DNA of 64,000 nucleotides, taken from assembly GCA_934539245.1 (NCBI GenBank), contig CAKTCK010000005.1, forward strand, positions 1 through 64,000, in the 5' to 3' direction. How positions within the stretch are numbered: position 1 is the first letter of the stretch; every line of letters starts with the position of its first letter. Source of the stretch: an uncultured Faecalibacterium sp. (GTDB lineage: Bacteria; Bacillota; Clostridia; Oscillospirales; Ruminococcaceae). Shown in pieces: positions 24,595 to 32,969 of this stretch. The position numbers were made by a program, and so were the translations under genes. The notes beneath the pieces are model-generated. The model did no database searches, had not been told where the DNA came from, and saw nothing but the letters and a program-made list of their open reading frames with translations.

Positions 24595-24622
24595 GCTACA
24601 GATCTGCTACAAACTTGCTACA
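24595..24622. repeat. Three GCTACA direct repeats at exact 11-bp spacing
   Basis: GCTACA begins at 24595, 24606 and 24617, so all copies face the same side of the helix. Such phased short repeats near an integration junction are typical arm-type sites for a tyrosine integrase or its excisionase. Function is inferred from position. Confidence 0.6.
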
Positions 24623-24665
24623 AACGACTAAAAAGGGGGCCTCCTGCACGTTTCATTATCAATAT

Positions 24666-24692
24666 GCAAAAGTGAATTCGTTTCACTTTTGC
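24666..24692. other. Perfect inverted repeat near the element edge
   Basis: GCAAAAGTGAA (24666-24676) pairs with TTCACTTTTGC (24682-24692) around a 5-base loop. No T-run follows. It may be a recombinase-binding core or a structured end. Confidence 0.5.
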
Positions 24693-24714
24693 GTATCAAA
24701 AAGCACGTAGGTAC

Positions 24715-24748
24715 AAGAAAAAGCCGCCTACCCTTTCAGGTAAACGGC
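24715..24748 (-). terminator. Terminator of tRNA-Val
   Basis: On the minus strand GCCGTTTACC (24748-24739) pairs with GGTAGGCGGC (24732-24723) using two wobble pairs, then TTTTTCTT follows. It lies 9 bp past the CCA end of the tRNA. Confidence 0.75.
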
Positions 24749-24756
24749 CTTACGTT

Positions 24757-24833
24757 TGGTGGAGAATTAGGGACTCGAACCCCAGACCCCCTGCGTGTGA
24801 TGCAGGTGCTCTAACCAGCTGAGCTAATCCTCC
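24757..24833 (-). tRNA. tRNA-Val (anticodon CAC)
   Basis: 77 bases on the minus strand form a full cloverleaf: acceptor GGAGGAT with ATTCTCC, D arm, anticodon stem CCTGC/GCAGG with loop ATCACAC giving anticodon CAC (Val, codon GUG), T loop GTTCGAGTC, and an encoded CCA end at 24759-24757. It has its own promoter (24874-24902) and terminator. Its 3' end faces the mobile element, the usual side for integration. Confidence 0.95.
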
Positions 24834-24873
24834 ATATTCGCTTGTGTTGTGCATTCCGAACTGGAACGTGATT

Positions 24874-24902
24874 ATTATAGCACGGCATTTGCCGAAATGC
24901 AA
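24874..24902 (-). promoter_or_regulatory. Sigma-A promoter of tRNA-Val
   Basis: Minus-strand TTGCAT (24902-24897), 17-bp spacer, TATAAT (24879-24874). The start of the tRNA lies about 40 bp downstream. Confidence 0.8.
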
Positions 24903-25041
24903 GCCCTAATTTAAAATTATTTTACTTTTTTCGAAACACTTTCTCGCCCAGCAAAAACGCCATGCCGGGCGCCTGGCGTGCAACATTACCGCCGGGCAGC
25001 CGCACCGGCGGTGCCCTGCACAAAAAATGTGCGACAGGCTG

Positions 25042-25070
25042 TTGCTCTTTGCCTGCAAATCGTGTATACT
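25042..25070 (+). promoter_or_regulatory. Promoter of the small Cys-rich membrane protein
   Basis: TTGCTC (25042-25047), 17-bp spacer, TATACT (25065-25070), 41 bp before ATG 25111. Confidence 0.65.
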
Positions 25071-25110
25071 TGGGGACAGAAAGTTGCATAAGAGAAATCG
25101 AGGGATGAAT

Positions 25111-25275
25111 ATGCTGACACTTCGCGGGATCATCACGCTGGTAATATTGGCTGTGCTGTTTGCGCTGGCTGTGGTCTGGATCTCCAGACAGGGCGGCTGG
25201 AAGGGCGAGGGTTGCAACGGTAACTGCGCCTCCTGCCACAGTCATTGCGAGGACCCGAACGCCAAAAAGAAATAA
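25111..25275 (+). CDS. Small Cys-rich single-pass membrane protein (FeoB-associated type)
   Basis: 54 residues with one membrane helix (IITLVILAVLFALAVVWI, about 7-24) followed by a short cytosolic or external tail GCNGNCASCHSHC. This is the layout of FeoB-associated Cys-rich membrane proteins, thought to help ferrous iron uptake. No feoA or feoB is in the window, so the link is by resemblance only. ATG 25111 is chosen because GAGGG lies 6 bp upstream; the ATG at 25105 overlaps that site. A terminator follows 3 bp after the stop. Confidence 0.75.
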   Translation: MLTLRGIITLVILAVLFALAVVWISRQGGWKGEGCNGNCASCHSHCEDPNAKKK

Positions 25276-25277
25276 CC

Positions 25278-25321
25278 AAAACAGGGCTGCTGCACGAAAC
25301 ACGGTGCAGCAGCCCTGTTTT
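25278..25321 (+). terminator. Rho-independent terminator
   Basis: An 18-bp stem AAAACAGGGCTGCTGCAC (25278-25295) pairs perfectly with the complementary arm 25304-25321. It follows the Cys-rich protein gene. Confidence 0.8.
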
Positions 25322-25402
25322 ATGGTGGAAGAATCCTTATTATATGTTTGTGCCTCGGAAACGCCCGCGGACGTTTCCGGGGCACTTTTCACGGCTATTT
25401 GC

Positions 25403-26093
<691 letters not shown>

Positions 26094-26148
26094 CAGAGCA
26101 GAAAACCACGTTCTGCACTACAACCCATAGTTTTTCAGGAGAACCGCC

Positions 26149-26769
26149 ATGTCCGATCTATCTACCCGTGTCCGTCTGCGCCGGGAGCAGCTGGGCCTTT
26201 CGCAGCAGGAGCTTGCCCGGCGCATGGGCTACCGTTCCCGTTCCTCCATCACCAAGCTGGAAAAAGGCATCAACGACCTGCCTCAGTCCAAGGTAGAGGA
26301 ACTGGCGCAGGCATTGGAGACCACCCCCGCTGCCCTGCTGGGGTTGGATGCGCCCTACACCTGTCCCCCGGGCTTTGAGCCGCTGCCTGCCATGGTGCAG
26401 GTGCCGCTGATCGGCTCCATCGCCTGCGGCACCCCCATCACCGCCGAGCAGAACATTGAGTGCTATATCGGGGTGCCCGCCGCGTGGCACGCGGATTTTG
26501 CCTTGACCTGCCACGGCGACAGCATGTCTCCCACGATATGCAACGGGGACATCGTCTGTATCCGCTGTCAGCCCGAGGTGGAGCAGGGCGAAATTGCCGC
26601 CGTGCGGGTGGGCGAGGAAGCCACCCTCAAGCACTTCCACCGGCAGGGCGACGCCGTAATGCTGCTGGCAGATAACGCCGCTGTCTGCCCGCCCATGTTC
26701 TACGCCGGAGAGCAGCTTTCGGAGCTGCACATCGAAGGCAAGGCCGTGGGGCTCTGCCGCGGCTTATAA
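26149..26769 (+). CDS. LexA/CI-like repressor with S24 peptidase domain
   Basis: 206 residues. The N-terminal XRE domain is VRLRREQLGLSQQELARRMGYRSRSSITKLEKGINDLPQSKVEELAQAL (about 8-56). The C-terminal S24 domain has the scissile pair Cys-Gly in SIACGTP (UmuD-like rather than the Ala-Gly of LexA), the nucleophile Ser in HGDSMSP and the base Lys in ATLKHF. Such proteins repress until RecA filaments trigger self-cleavage. It faces the HTH/sigma-like pair, suggesting a damage-inducible switch, perhaps a prophage remnant. AGGAGAACC precedes ATG 26149. No phage structural genes are nearby. Confidence 0.9.
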   Translation: MSDLSTRVRLRREQLGLSQQELARRMGYRSRSSITKLEKGINDLPQSKVEELAQALETTPAALLGLDAPYTCPPGFEPLPAMVQVPLIGSIACGTPITAEQNIECYIGVPAAWHADFALTCHGDSMSPTICNGDIVCIRCQPEVEQGEIAAVRVGEEATLKHFHRQGDAVMLLADNAAVCPPMFYAGEQLSELHIEGKAVGLCRGL

Positions 26770-26789
26770 TATAAGGAAAGGAGCAGCCC

Positions 26790-27005
26790 GTGTTCGGTAA
26801 AAAGAAAGCATCCCCCTACGACCCCGCCGCCCAGAAGCCAGTGCTGCGGTGCAGCATCTGCACCGGGGAGCAGGTGGCCGGGTTTCAGGATCTGCACACC
26901 GGCCATTTTACCGAGGTGCAGCTGATCCGCAGCCCGCAGGAATTGCAGGCCTTCCGCAGCCGGTACGGCATCCCCGCCGACTGTCCCATTGAAAAGATCT
27001 ATTGA
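26790..27005 (+). CDS. Small conserved-type hypothetical protein
   Basis: 71 residues beginning at GTG 26790 behind AAGGAAAGGAG. The sequence MFGKKKASPYDPAAQKPVLRCSICTGEQVAGFQDLHTGHF contains one Cys pair (CSIC) and a mixed alpha/beta tail ending CPIEKIY. I remember similar short proteins in related Clostridia annotated without function. It lies 20 bp after the S24 repressor and 14 bp before trmO, so it is probably cotranscribed with one or both. Confidence 0.65.
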   Translation: MFGKKKASPYDPAAQKPVLRCSICTGEQVAGFQDLHTGHFTEVQLIRSPQELQAFRSRYGIPADCPIEKIY

Positions 27006-27019
27006 GCAAGGAGTTCATC

Positions 27020-27718
27020 ATGCAGCAGGCACCCGAAGCCATGACCCTGAAGGTCATTGCCCATATCCATACCGCCTTTCCCACCAAGTTCGGCATCCCG
27101 CGCCAGAGCGGACTGGTAGAGGAGCTGCGGGGCGAGATCATCTTTACCCCGGAATACCGCAATCCCGACGCCCTGCGCGGGCTGGAGGATTTCAGCCACA
27201 TCTGGCTGGTGTGGCAGTTTTCCGGTGCAGTGCGGGAAAGCTGGTCTCCCACCGTGCGCCCACCGCGCCTTGGCGGCAACACCCGTGTGGGCGTTTTCGC
27301 CACCCGGTCGCCCTTCCGGCCGAACCCTTTGGGACTTTCCAGCGTAAAGCTGGAAGCCATTGAGCAGCGCCCGGACGTGGGGCCGGTGCTCATCGTGCGC
27401 GGTGCCGACCTGATGGACGGCACCCCCATCTACGATATCAAGCCCTACATCCCCTACGCGGACTGCCACCCGGACGCCGCCGAGGGCTTTACCGGACAGA
27501 CCCGCACCCACCATCTAGAAGTTTCCTGCCCGGAGGCGCTGTGGCAGACCGTACCGGAGGCCGACCGCGCCGCTTTGCAGGGCGTGCTTGCCAGCGACCC
27601 CCGCCCCTCCTACCAGCACGACCCGCAGCGGGTGTACGGCATGGAGTTTGCCGGGCTGGAAGTGCATTTTACCGTGGACGGTGCTCAGCTCACCGTGCGG
27701 GACATCACTCTGTTATAA
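27020..27718 (+). CDS. trmO: tRNA (t6A37) N6-methyltransferase TrmO (TsaA family)
   Basis: 232 residues matching TsaA/TrmO, which methylates N6-threonylcarbamoyladenosine at position 37 of threonine tRNA using SAM. Family marks are the N-terminal IAHIHTAFPTKFGIPRQSGLV, HIWLVWQF, then RPPRLGGNTRVGVFATRSPFRPNPLGLSSVKL (about 86-116), and PIYDIKPYIPYAD. ATG 27020 has AAGGAG 7 bp upstream; a TTG at 27002 in frame overlaps the previous stop and is less likely. A LysR regulator follows 12 bp later. Confidence 0.9.
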   Translation: MQQAPEAMTLKVIAHIHTAFPTKFGIPRQSGLVEELRGEIIFTPEYRNPDALRGLEDFSHIWLVWQFSGAVRESWSPTVRPPRLGGNTRVGVFATRSPFRPNPLGLSSVKLEAIEQRPDVGPVLIVRGADLMDGTPIYDIKPYIPYADCHPDAAEGFTGQTRTHHLEVSCPEALWQTVPEADRAALQGVLASDPRPSYQHDPQRVYGMEFAGLEVHFTVDGAQLTVRDITLL

Positions 27719-27730
27719 AAGGAGCCGTTC

Positions 27731-28609
27731 ATGGAACTGCGGACTGTCAATACCTTTCTGCACATCGCCGAGCTGCACAGCTTTTCCCGCACTGCGCGGC
27801 AGCTGGGCTACTCGCAGTCGGCGGTGTCCTCCCAAATTGCACAGCTGGAAGCCGAGCTGGGCACCCCGCTGTTTGACCGCGTGGGTAAAACGGTGCGTCT
27901 GACCGATGCCGGACAGACCTTTTTAGGCTACGCCCGCACCCTGCTGGAAACTGCCCAGCAGGCACAGGCCGCCTTGCAGCCCGCCCAGCAGGTGCGGGGC
28001 AGCCTGCGCATTGCGCTGGCGGATTCCGTATGCAGCACCTTTTTGCCGGGGCTGTTGCAGCGCTACCACGCCCGCTGCCCGCAGGTGGAGCTGGTGCTGC
28101 ACACCGCTTCCACGGACGAGATGCTGCAATTGCTGAGCACCAATCAGGTAGACCTTGTCTACACGCTGGACCAGCCCCTTTTGCAGCCTGCACTGGTGCT
28201 GGCTGCAGACGTACCGGAGCCGGTGTGCTTTATTGCACCGCCGCAGCATCCGCTGGCGCAGGAAAGCGCTCTCCCGCTGGATCTTCTGCCCCGGCAGGAA
28301 TTTCTGCTTACCGAGCGGGGCATGAGCTACCGGGACGCGCTGGACCAGTGTATGGCGGCGCACAGTCTTGCCATCCACCCCTATCTGGAGTTGGGCAGCG
28401 CCGCGCTGCTGTGCCAGATGGTGGAGCAGGGCATGGGGCTTTCCTTTTTGCCGGAGTACATCGTGCGCAGCGCACTCGCCGAGGGGCGTCTGGCGCGGCT
28501 GAACGTGCCGGACTGCACCGTCATGATGCACCGGCAGCTGTTCTACCACCGGGATAAATGGGTGACCCCGCAGATGAACGTGTTCATCGAGCTGGTGCAG
28601 CAACAATAG
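27731..28609 (+). CDS. LysR-family transcriptional regulator
   Basis: 292 residues. The N-terminal winged helix (MELRTVNTFLHIAELHSFSRTARQLGYSQSAVSSQIAQLEAELGTPLFDR) is the LysR DNA-binding domain, followed by a linker helix and a periplasmic-binding-like effector domain (about 90-290). The ligand cannot be told from sequence. It is on the same strand as trmO, 12 bp downstream, with AAAAGGAG before ATG 27731. A perfect 20-bp-arm terminator ends the unit at 28621-28660. Confidence 0.9.
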   Translation: MELRTVNTFLHIAELHSFSRTARQLGYSQSAVSSQIAQLEAELGTPLFDRVGKTVRLTDAGQTFLGYARTLLETAQQAQAALQPAQQVRGSLRIALADSVCSTFLPGLLQRYHARCPQVELVLHTASTDEMLQLLSTNQVDLVYTLDQPLLQPALVLAADVPEPVCFIAPPQHPLAQESALPLDLLPRQEFLLTERGMSYRDALDQCMAAHSLAIHPYLELGSAALLCQMVEQGMGLSFLPEYIVRSALAEGRLARLNVPDCTVMMHRQLFYHRDKWVTPQMNVFIELVQQQ

Positions 28610-28620
28610 TTGGCAATTAT

Positions 28621-28660
28621 AAAAGACACAGGCGTGTCCGCGGACATGCCTGTGTCTTTT
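28621..28660. terminator. Bidirectional terminator between LysR gene and glycerophosphodiesterase
   Basis: AAAAGACACAGGC begins a near-perfect 40-base hairpin that ends GCCTGTGTCTTTT, with TGTTTAA following on the plus strand. The two genes converge on it. Confidence 0.8.
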
Positions 28661-28668
28661 GTTTAACA

Positions 28669-29655
28669 TTATTTGCCGGCAGCCGTTGCTGCCTGCTCCT
28701 TTTCTACCCATTCCCGCACACGGTCAGGACGGTTGGTGATATAGGCATCGGCGCTGGTGCGCAGCAGGCTGCGGACGGAATCCTCCGTATCCACCGTCCA
28801 CAAGGACACCTTGATATCCATCTCGTGCAGTTTGTCAATGAAACCGGCGTTTTTGTAGGCGGTGTGGTACTCGCAGCTGACCCACTCCGGCACAAAGTCC
28901 AGACTGCGGATATAAGTGGGCAGATCCCGCTGTGCCATCAGGTTTTTGTAGATCTCATTCATGCTCTCGCCGGGAAAGCTTGCCTGCAGCATACTCACCT
29001 TGTCACTCATCCATCGGGTCATCCAGCTGCAATTTTCCTCGTCTGCGTCTGCCTGCGGCAGGGCGGCGTCCATGGCTTCCATGTCGTCCATGCCGTTGGT
29101 CAGCCCCAGATCCTTCCAGATGATGGGCGGTGGCAGCAACAGGCTTTCCAGCTCACCGTATACCAGCGCGCCTACCCGCAGCTCCGGCAGCAGCTGCTTT
29201 GCCTGCCGCAGCAGCGCATGGTTAAAGGAGACAAGGATCACCTGCTCCACCATCTCCGTCTGCTGCAGTACCTCCAGCACCCGGGGCACAAAGTCCGGGT
29301 CGTTGTCCATGGTGGATTTCAGCTCCAAATGCACGGTACATCCCGGCATCTGCCTGCACAGCTCCATAGCTTCCTGTAAGGTGGCGATCTTCTCGTCCTT
29401 GAACAATACGTCCTTCCAGCTGCCGAAATCCAGCGCCTTTAAATCGCCCATAGTCATATCGTAGATCTTGCCGGAAATATCCGTGTGCAGATCGATCATA
29501 TAGTCATGGTGGATCACAAGCCCGGCATCGCTGGTCTGCTGTACGTCCATCTCCACACCGTCCGCGCCCAGCTCCATGGCTTTTTTAAAGGCTGTAAGGG
29601 TATTTTCCGGTGCCAAATAGGAAGCGCCGCGGTGTGCAATGATCTGTGGTGTCAT
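28669..29655 (-). CDS. Glycerophosphodiester phosphodiesterase
   Basis: 328 residues from ATG 29655 (GGAGATGA upstream). The GDPD motifs are clear: IAHRGASYLAPENTLTAFKKA (5-25, catalytic His and Glu), GADGVEMDVQQTSD (metal ligands) and IHHDYMID (second catalytic His). KSTMDN and LWTVDTEDS near the C-terminus complete the TIM barrel. It hydrolyses deacylated phospholipids to glycerol-3-phosphate and an alcohol. There is no signal peptide, so it acts in the cytosol. It is monocistronic here. Confidence 0.9.
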   Translation of the reverse strand: MTPQIIAHRGASYLAPENTLTAFKKAMELGADGVEMDVQQTSDAGLVIHHDYMIDLHTDISGKIYDMTMGDLKALDFGSWKDVLFKDEKIATLQEAMELCRQMPGCTVHLELKSTMDNDPDFVPRVLEVLQQTEMVEQVILVSFNHALLRQAKQLLPELRVGALVYGELESLLLPPPIIWKDLGLTNGMDDMEAMDAALPQADADEENCSWMTRWMSDKVSMLQASFPGESMNEIYKNLMAQRDLPTYIRSLDFVPEWVSCEYHTAYKNAGFIDKLHEMDIKVSLWTVDTEDSVRSLLRTSADAYITNRPDRVREWVEKEQAATAAGK

Positions 29656-29991
29656 AAATTCATCTCCGTTTATCGGTTCATCCTCACACTTTTGCGCCCC
29701 CGTGGAGCGCAGATACACGCATACTATTATGATACCGCAACCGGCGGCGCTTGTCCATGACTGCATTTTGCAAAGGTGCGTGCATTTGGGGATAAAGTAC
29801 GACTTTTATCGTCAAAACGCCGAAATTCCCTGCTGTTTTTTGCGCACTTTTCACGATAAAAACACAAATCCGGCAAGTTTTTCTTTTATTCTGTTCCTTT
29901 TAAACCGCGCGGCAGTATGGTAGAATAATAGGGTAAGAACTGCGCCGCGCTGCTGCGCTGCTGAGAACATGGAAAAATGGAGTGTTTGATT

Positions 29992-30861
29992 ATGACTGAG
30001 TTCAAACCCATCAAAGAAGGCAAGGTCCGCGAGATCTACGACAATGGCGACAGCCTGATCATGGTTGCCACCGACCGCATTTCTGCGTTTGACGTCATCC
30101 TGAAAAACAAGGTCACCAAAAAGGGCACCGTGCTCACCCAGATGAGCAAGTTCTGGTTCGATTATACCCGCGATCTGCTGCCCAACCATATGCTGAGCGT
30201 GGATGTGCAGGAGATGCCGGAGTTCTTCCGTCAGCCCCAGTTCACCGGTAACAGCATGATGTGCCGCAAGCTGACCATGCTGCCCATCGAGTGCATCGTG
30301 CGCGGCTACATCACCGGCAGCGGCTGGGCAAGCTACCAAAAGACCGGCAAGGTGTGCGGCATCCAGCTGCCCGAGGGCCTGCAGGAGTCCGATAAGCTGC
30401 CCGAGCCCATCTACACCCCCTCCACCAAGGCAGAGATCGGCGACCACGACGAGAACATCTCCTACGAGCAGAGCATCGACGTGCTGGAAAAGCAGTTCCC
30501 CGGCCACGGTCTGGAATACGCCACCAAGCTGCGCGATTACACCATTGCCCTGTACAAGAAGTGCGCCGAGTATGCACTTTCCCGCGGCATCATCATTGCC
30601 GACACCAAGTTCGAGTTTGGTCTGGACGAGGACGGCAACGTGGTGCTGGGCGACGAGATGCTGACCCCGGACTCCTCCCGCTTCTGGCCGCTGGAGGGCT
30701 ACGAGCCGGGTCACAGCCAGCCCTCCTTCGACAAGCAGTTCGTGCGCGACTGGCTGAAGGCCAACCCCGACAGCAACTACGACCTGCCGCAGGATGTCAT
30801 TGACAAGACCATTGCCAAGTATCTGGAGGCCTACGAGCTGCTGACCGGCAAGAAGCTGTAA
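29992..30861 (+). CDS. purC: Phosphoribosylaminoimidazole-succinocarboxamide synthase
   Basis: 289 residues of SAICAR synthetase, which joins CAIR and aspartate using ATP in purine synthesis. Motifs are IKEGKVREIYD (ATP loop), VATDRISAFDVIL, IECIVRGYITGSGWASY and IIADTKFEFGLDEDGNVVLGDEMLTPDSSRFW. The start at 29992 (GGAG 9 bp upstream) matches the expected N-terminus; 29977 would add five residues. Length is as in other bacteria of the longer PurC type. No purine riboswitch is visible in the short leader, and no other pur genes are adjacent. Confidence 0.93.
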   Translation: MTEFKPIKEGKVREIYDNGDSLIMVATDRISAFDVILKNKVTKKGTVLTQMSKFWFDYTRDLLPNHMLSVDVQEMPEFFRQPQFTGNSMMCRKLTMLPIECIVRGYITGSGWASYQKTGKVCGIQLPEGLQESDKLPEPIYTPSTKAEIGDHDENISYEQSIDVLEKQFPGHGLEYATKLRDYTIALYKKCAEYALSRGIIIADTKFEFGLDEDGNVVLGDEMLTPDSSRFWPLEGYEPGHSQPSFDKQFVRDWLKANPDSNYDLPQDVIDKTIAKYLEAYELLTGKKL

Positions 30862-30877
30862 TTTCTTCCATAACAAA

Positions 30878-30920
30878 AATGCTCCGGTGCAGCTGCTTGA
30901 CAGTTTTGCACCGGAGCATT
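30878..30920 (-). terminator. Terminator, best oriented for the minus-strand micro-ORF unit
   Basis: AATGCTCCGGTGCA (30878-30891) pairs with TGCACCGGAGCATT (30907-30920). The T-run TTTTTG is on the minus strand; on the plus side ATAATAG follows, a weak signal for purC. Confidence 0.7.
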
Positions 30921-30991
30921 ATAATAGAGCTAGAAAAGGCACTGCGACAAGCGGTCAGCCCGATTCAGAGTTTAGCGATTCTTGAGAACCG

Positions 30992-31072
30992 TCACCCCGC
31001 CAGGTGGCGGTTCTTGCGTTTCTTCACAATAATGGTGAATGTAAACTCACCAATATGGAATGTGATGCGCAT
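30992..31072 (-). CDS. Candidate 26-residue peptide with own promoter and terminator
   Basis: ATG 31072 follows AGGGGGTGAGG, a strong ribosome site. The peptide MRITFHIGEFTFTIIVKKRK then NRHLAG has a beta-type hydrophobic front and a basic end. A consensus-spaced promoter (31150-31178) and terminator (30878-30920) bracket it, giving a transcript near 265 bases. The stop codon lies inside a hairpin (GAACCG...CGGTTC). It could be a dual-function small RNA, a type I toxin-like peptide or a leader. I do not know a characterised family. Confidence 0.5.
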   Translation of the reverse strand: MRITFHIGEFTFTIIVKKRKNRHLAG

Positions 31073-31149
31073 GGCCTCACCCCCTTTCGGGAAGTGTAGC
31101 CGACCGCCTGCCGTTATGTGCAGTGCCTTGCTGCCGAAACAGCAAATTT

Positions 31150-31178
31150 ATTATAATACATTTTTCGCGTTTGTGCAA
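31150..31178 (-). promoter_or_regulatory. Sigma-A promoter of the 26-residue peptide unit
   Basis: Minus-strand TTGCAC (31178-31173), 17-bp spacer, TATAAT (31155-31150). A 5' leader of about 70 bases would precede the micro-ORF. Confidence 0.75.
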
Positions 31179-31198
31179 CCAGCGTAGTTTGAATAGCA

Positions 31199-31246
31199 AC
31201 AAAAAACGTCCCTTTCTGTCTATCGGCAAAAGGGACGTTTTCTTTT
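31199..31246 (-). terminator. Terminator of the fatty-acid operon
   Basis: AAAACGTCCCTTT and AAAGGGACGTTTT (31203-31215 and 31229-31241) form the stem; TTTTTTG follows on the minus strand, directly after the fabZ stop. Confidence 0.85.
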
Positions 31247-31715
31247 ATTCTGCTACGTCGGTCAGCACAAAGGTCAGCTCTGCGGTAACGGCGCACTTGC
31301 CGTCCACCCATGCCGAAGCCTTGCCTACGCCCACAGCGCCGTGCTGCTGCACCAGTTCACAGTGCAGGGTGAGCACGTCCCCGGGGACGACTTGCTTGCG
31401 GAAGCGGGCACTCTTGATGCCGCCGAACAGCGCCAGCTTGCCCTTGTTTTCCGGCAGGCTCAGCGCCGCCACAGCGCCGGTCTGTGCCAGTGCTTCCAGC
31501 AGCAGTACGCCGGGCATGACCGGCTGCGCCGGGAAGTGGCCGTTGAAGAATTCCTCGTTGCGGGTGACGCACTTGCGGCCGATGGCCCACTGCCCCGGCT
31601 CGTAGTCCAGAACGCGGTCCACGAGGGCAAAGGGGTAACGGTGAGGCAGAATTTCCGCGATTTGCACACTGCTCAGAGTGTTGGCGTTTTCACGCACGGT
31701 ACGGGGCTCTGCCAT
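31245..31715 (-). CDS. fabZ: 3-hydroxyacyl-[ACP] dehydratase FabZ
   Basis: 156 residues. The hot-dog fold motifs are [16 protein letters not shown] and [26 protein letters not shown], carrying the catalytic His (NGHFP) and Glu (LLLEA). It dehydrates beta-hydroxyacyl-ACP in fatty-acid elongation. It is the last gene of the ten-gene minus-strand operon. The stop of fabF is 3 bp upstream and the GGGAGGG ribosome site lies within fabF. A terminator follows at once. Confidence 0.93.
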   Translation of the reverse strand: MAEPRTVRENANTLSSVQIAEILPHRYPFALVDRVLDYEPGQWAIGRKCVTRNEEFFNGHFPAQPVMPGVLLLEALAQTGAVAALSLPENKGKLALFGGIKSARFRKQVVPGDVLTLHCELVQQHGAVGVGKASAWVDGKCAVTAELTFVLTDVAE

Positions 31716-31718
31716 GGG

Positions 31719-32957
31719 TCAGCCCTCCCATCTGCGCAGGGCGATGCAGGCGTTGTGCCCGCCAAAGCCCAGGCTGTTGCTCAGCGCGTACTGCATCTCC
31801 TGCTGCCGCCCGGTGTTGGGCACATAGTCCAAATCACACTCCGGGTCAGGCTCGGCGTAGTGGATGGTGGGCGGGGCAAACTGGTCCCGCAGTGCCAGCG
31901 CAGTGAACACGGCCTCGATGCCGCCCGCACCGCCCAGCAGATGGCCGGTCATGCTCTTGGTACTAACCACGGTCATCTCCTTTGCGTGTGCGCCGAACAC
32001 GGCATGAATAGCGGCAGTCTCGCAGGCATCGTTCATGTGGGTGCCGGTGCCATGGGCGTTGATGTGGTCCACCTGCTCCGGTGCGATGTCCGCATCCGCC
32101 AAGGTCAGCTTCATGCAGTCGATGGCGCCCACGCCGCCGGGAGCCGGTGCGGTAAAGTGGTAGGCGTCGCAGTTGGCGCCGTAGCCCACTACCTCGGCGT
32201 AGATGTGTGCGCCGCGCGCTCTTGCGTGCTCCAGCTCTTCCAGCACCAGCACACCGCTGCCCTCGCCCATGACAAAGCCGCCGCGGCGGGCGTCAAAGGG
32301 CAGGCTGGCAGCGTCCGGGTCGGTGGCGGTGGAAAGCGCCTTCATGCTGGTAAAGCCGCCAATGCCCAAGGGGCTGATGCAGCTTTCCGCGCCGCCGCAA
32401 ACCATCACCGGCTCGTAGCCGTCCCGGATGCGGTGGAAGGCGTCGCCCACGGCGTTGGTGCCGCCGGCGCAGGCCGTGACCGGGCAGGTGCACATACCCT
32501 TCAGGCCGAAGCGGATGGCTACCTGCGCCGCTGCCATGTTGGCAATGGCCATGGGCACAAAGTAGGGGCTTACCTTCTCCATGCCCTTTTCCTCGCCGCG
32601 GGCGTGCTGCTCCTCGATGGTGGGCAGACCGCCGATGCCGCTGGACAGGATGACGCCGATGTTTTTGCCCTCGGCTTCCGTATCGATGCCGCTGTCTGCA
32701 ATGGCTTCGGCGGCAGCGCCCAGTGCCAGCAGGGTGAAGCGTGCCATCTTGCGGACTTCCTTTTTGTCCACCACGGTCTCGGGGTCAAAATCCTTTACCT
32801 CACCGGCCAGCTTGCACTTGAAATCGGTGGTGTCGAACTGGGTGATGGGGCCGATGCCGCATTTACCGGCACGGGCTGCCGCCCAGCTGTCGGCTACATT
32901 GTTGCCCAGCGGGTTCACCGTGCCAAGGCCGGTGATCACAACTCTGCGTTTATCCAT
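31719..32957 (-). CDS. fabF: 3-oxoacyl-[ACP] synthase II FabF
   Basis: 412 residues of a condensing enzyme. The triad is visible: Cys in VTACAGGTNAVGDAF, His in HINAHGTGTHMND and His in STKSMTGHLLGGAGG. The N-terminal VVITGLGTVNPLG and the C-terminal NSLGFGGHNACIAL are typical of FabF. It elongates acyl-ACP with malonyl-ACP. AAAGGAG precedes ATG 32957, 12 bp after fabG. No second condensing enzyme (FabB) is in the window. Confidence 0.95.
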   Translation of the reverse strand: MDKRRVVITGLGTVNPLGNNVADSWAAARAGKCGIGPITQFDTTDFKCKLAGEVKDFDPETVVDKKEVRKMARFTLLALGAAAEAIADSGIDTEAEGKNIGVILSSGIGGLPTIEEQHARGEEKGMEKVSPYFVPMAIANMAAAQVAIRFGLKGMCTCPVTACAGGTNAVGDAFHRIRDGYEPVMVCGGAESCISPLGIGGFTSMKALSTATDPDAASLPFDARRGGFVMGEGSGVLVLEELEHARARGAHIYAEVVGYGANCDAYHFTAPAPGGVGAIDCMKLTLADADIAPEQVDHINAHGTGTHMNDACETAAIHAVFGAHAKEMTVVSTKSMTGHLLGGAGGIEAVFTALALRDQFAPPTIHYAEPDPECDLDYVPNTGRQQEMQYALSNSLGFGGHNACIALRRWEG

Positions 32958-32969
32958 AAGGGTTCTCCT

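Larger units (their letters stand above)
24428..24714. other. Element-chromosome junction region
   Basis: About 290 bp without a supported gene between the HipA-like kinase and the tRNA-Val terminator. It contains three phased GCTACA repeats (24595-24622) and a perfect hairpin (24666-24692). The attachment site of the element is expected here or in the 3' end of the tRNA, but the matching copy would lie beyond the left window edge. Confidence 0.5.

Noticed and set aside
29900..29991. Purine riboswitch or PurR box before purC
   Set aside because: The short leader shows no conserved purine-aptamer core and only a weak TAGAAT box.
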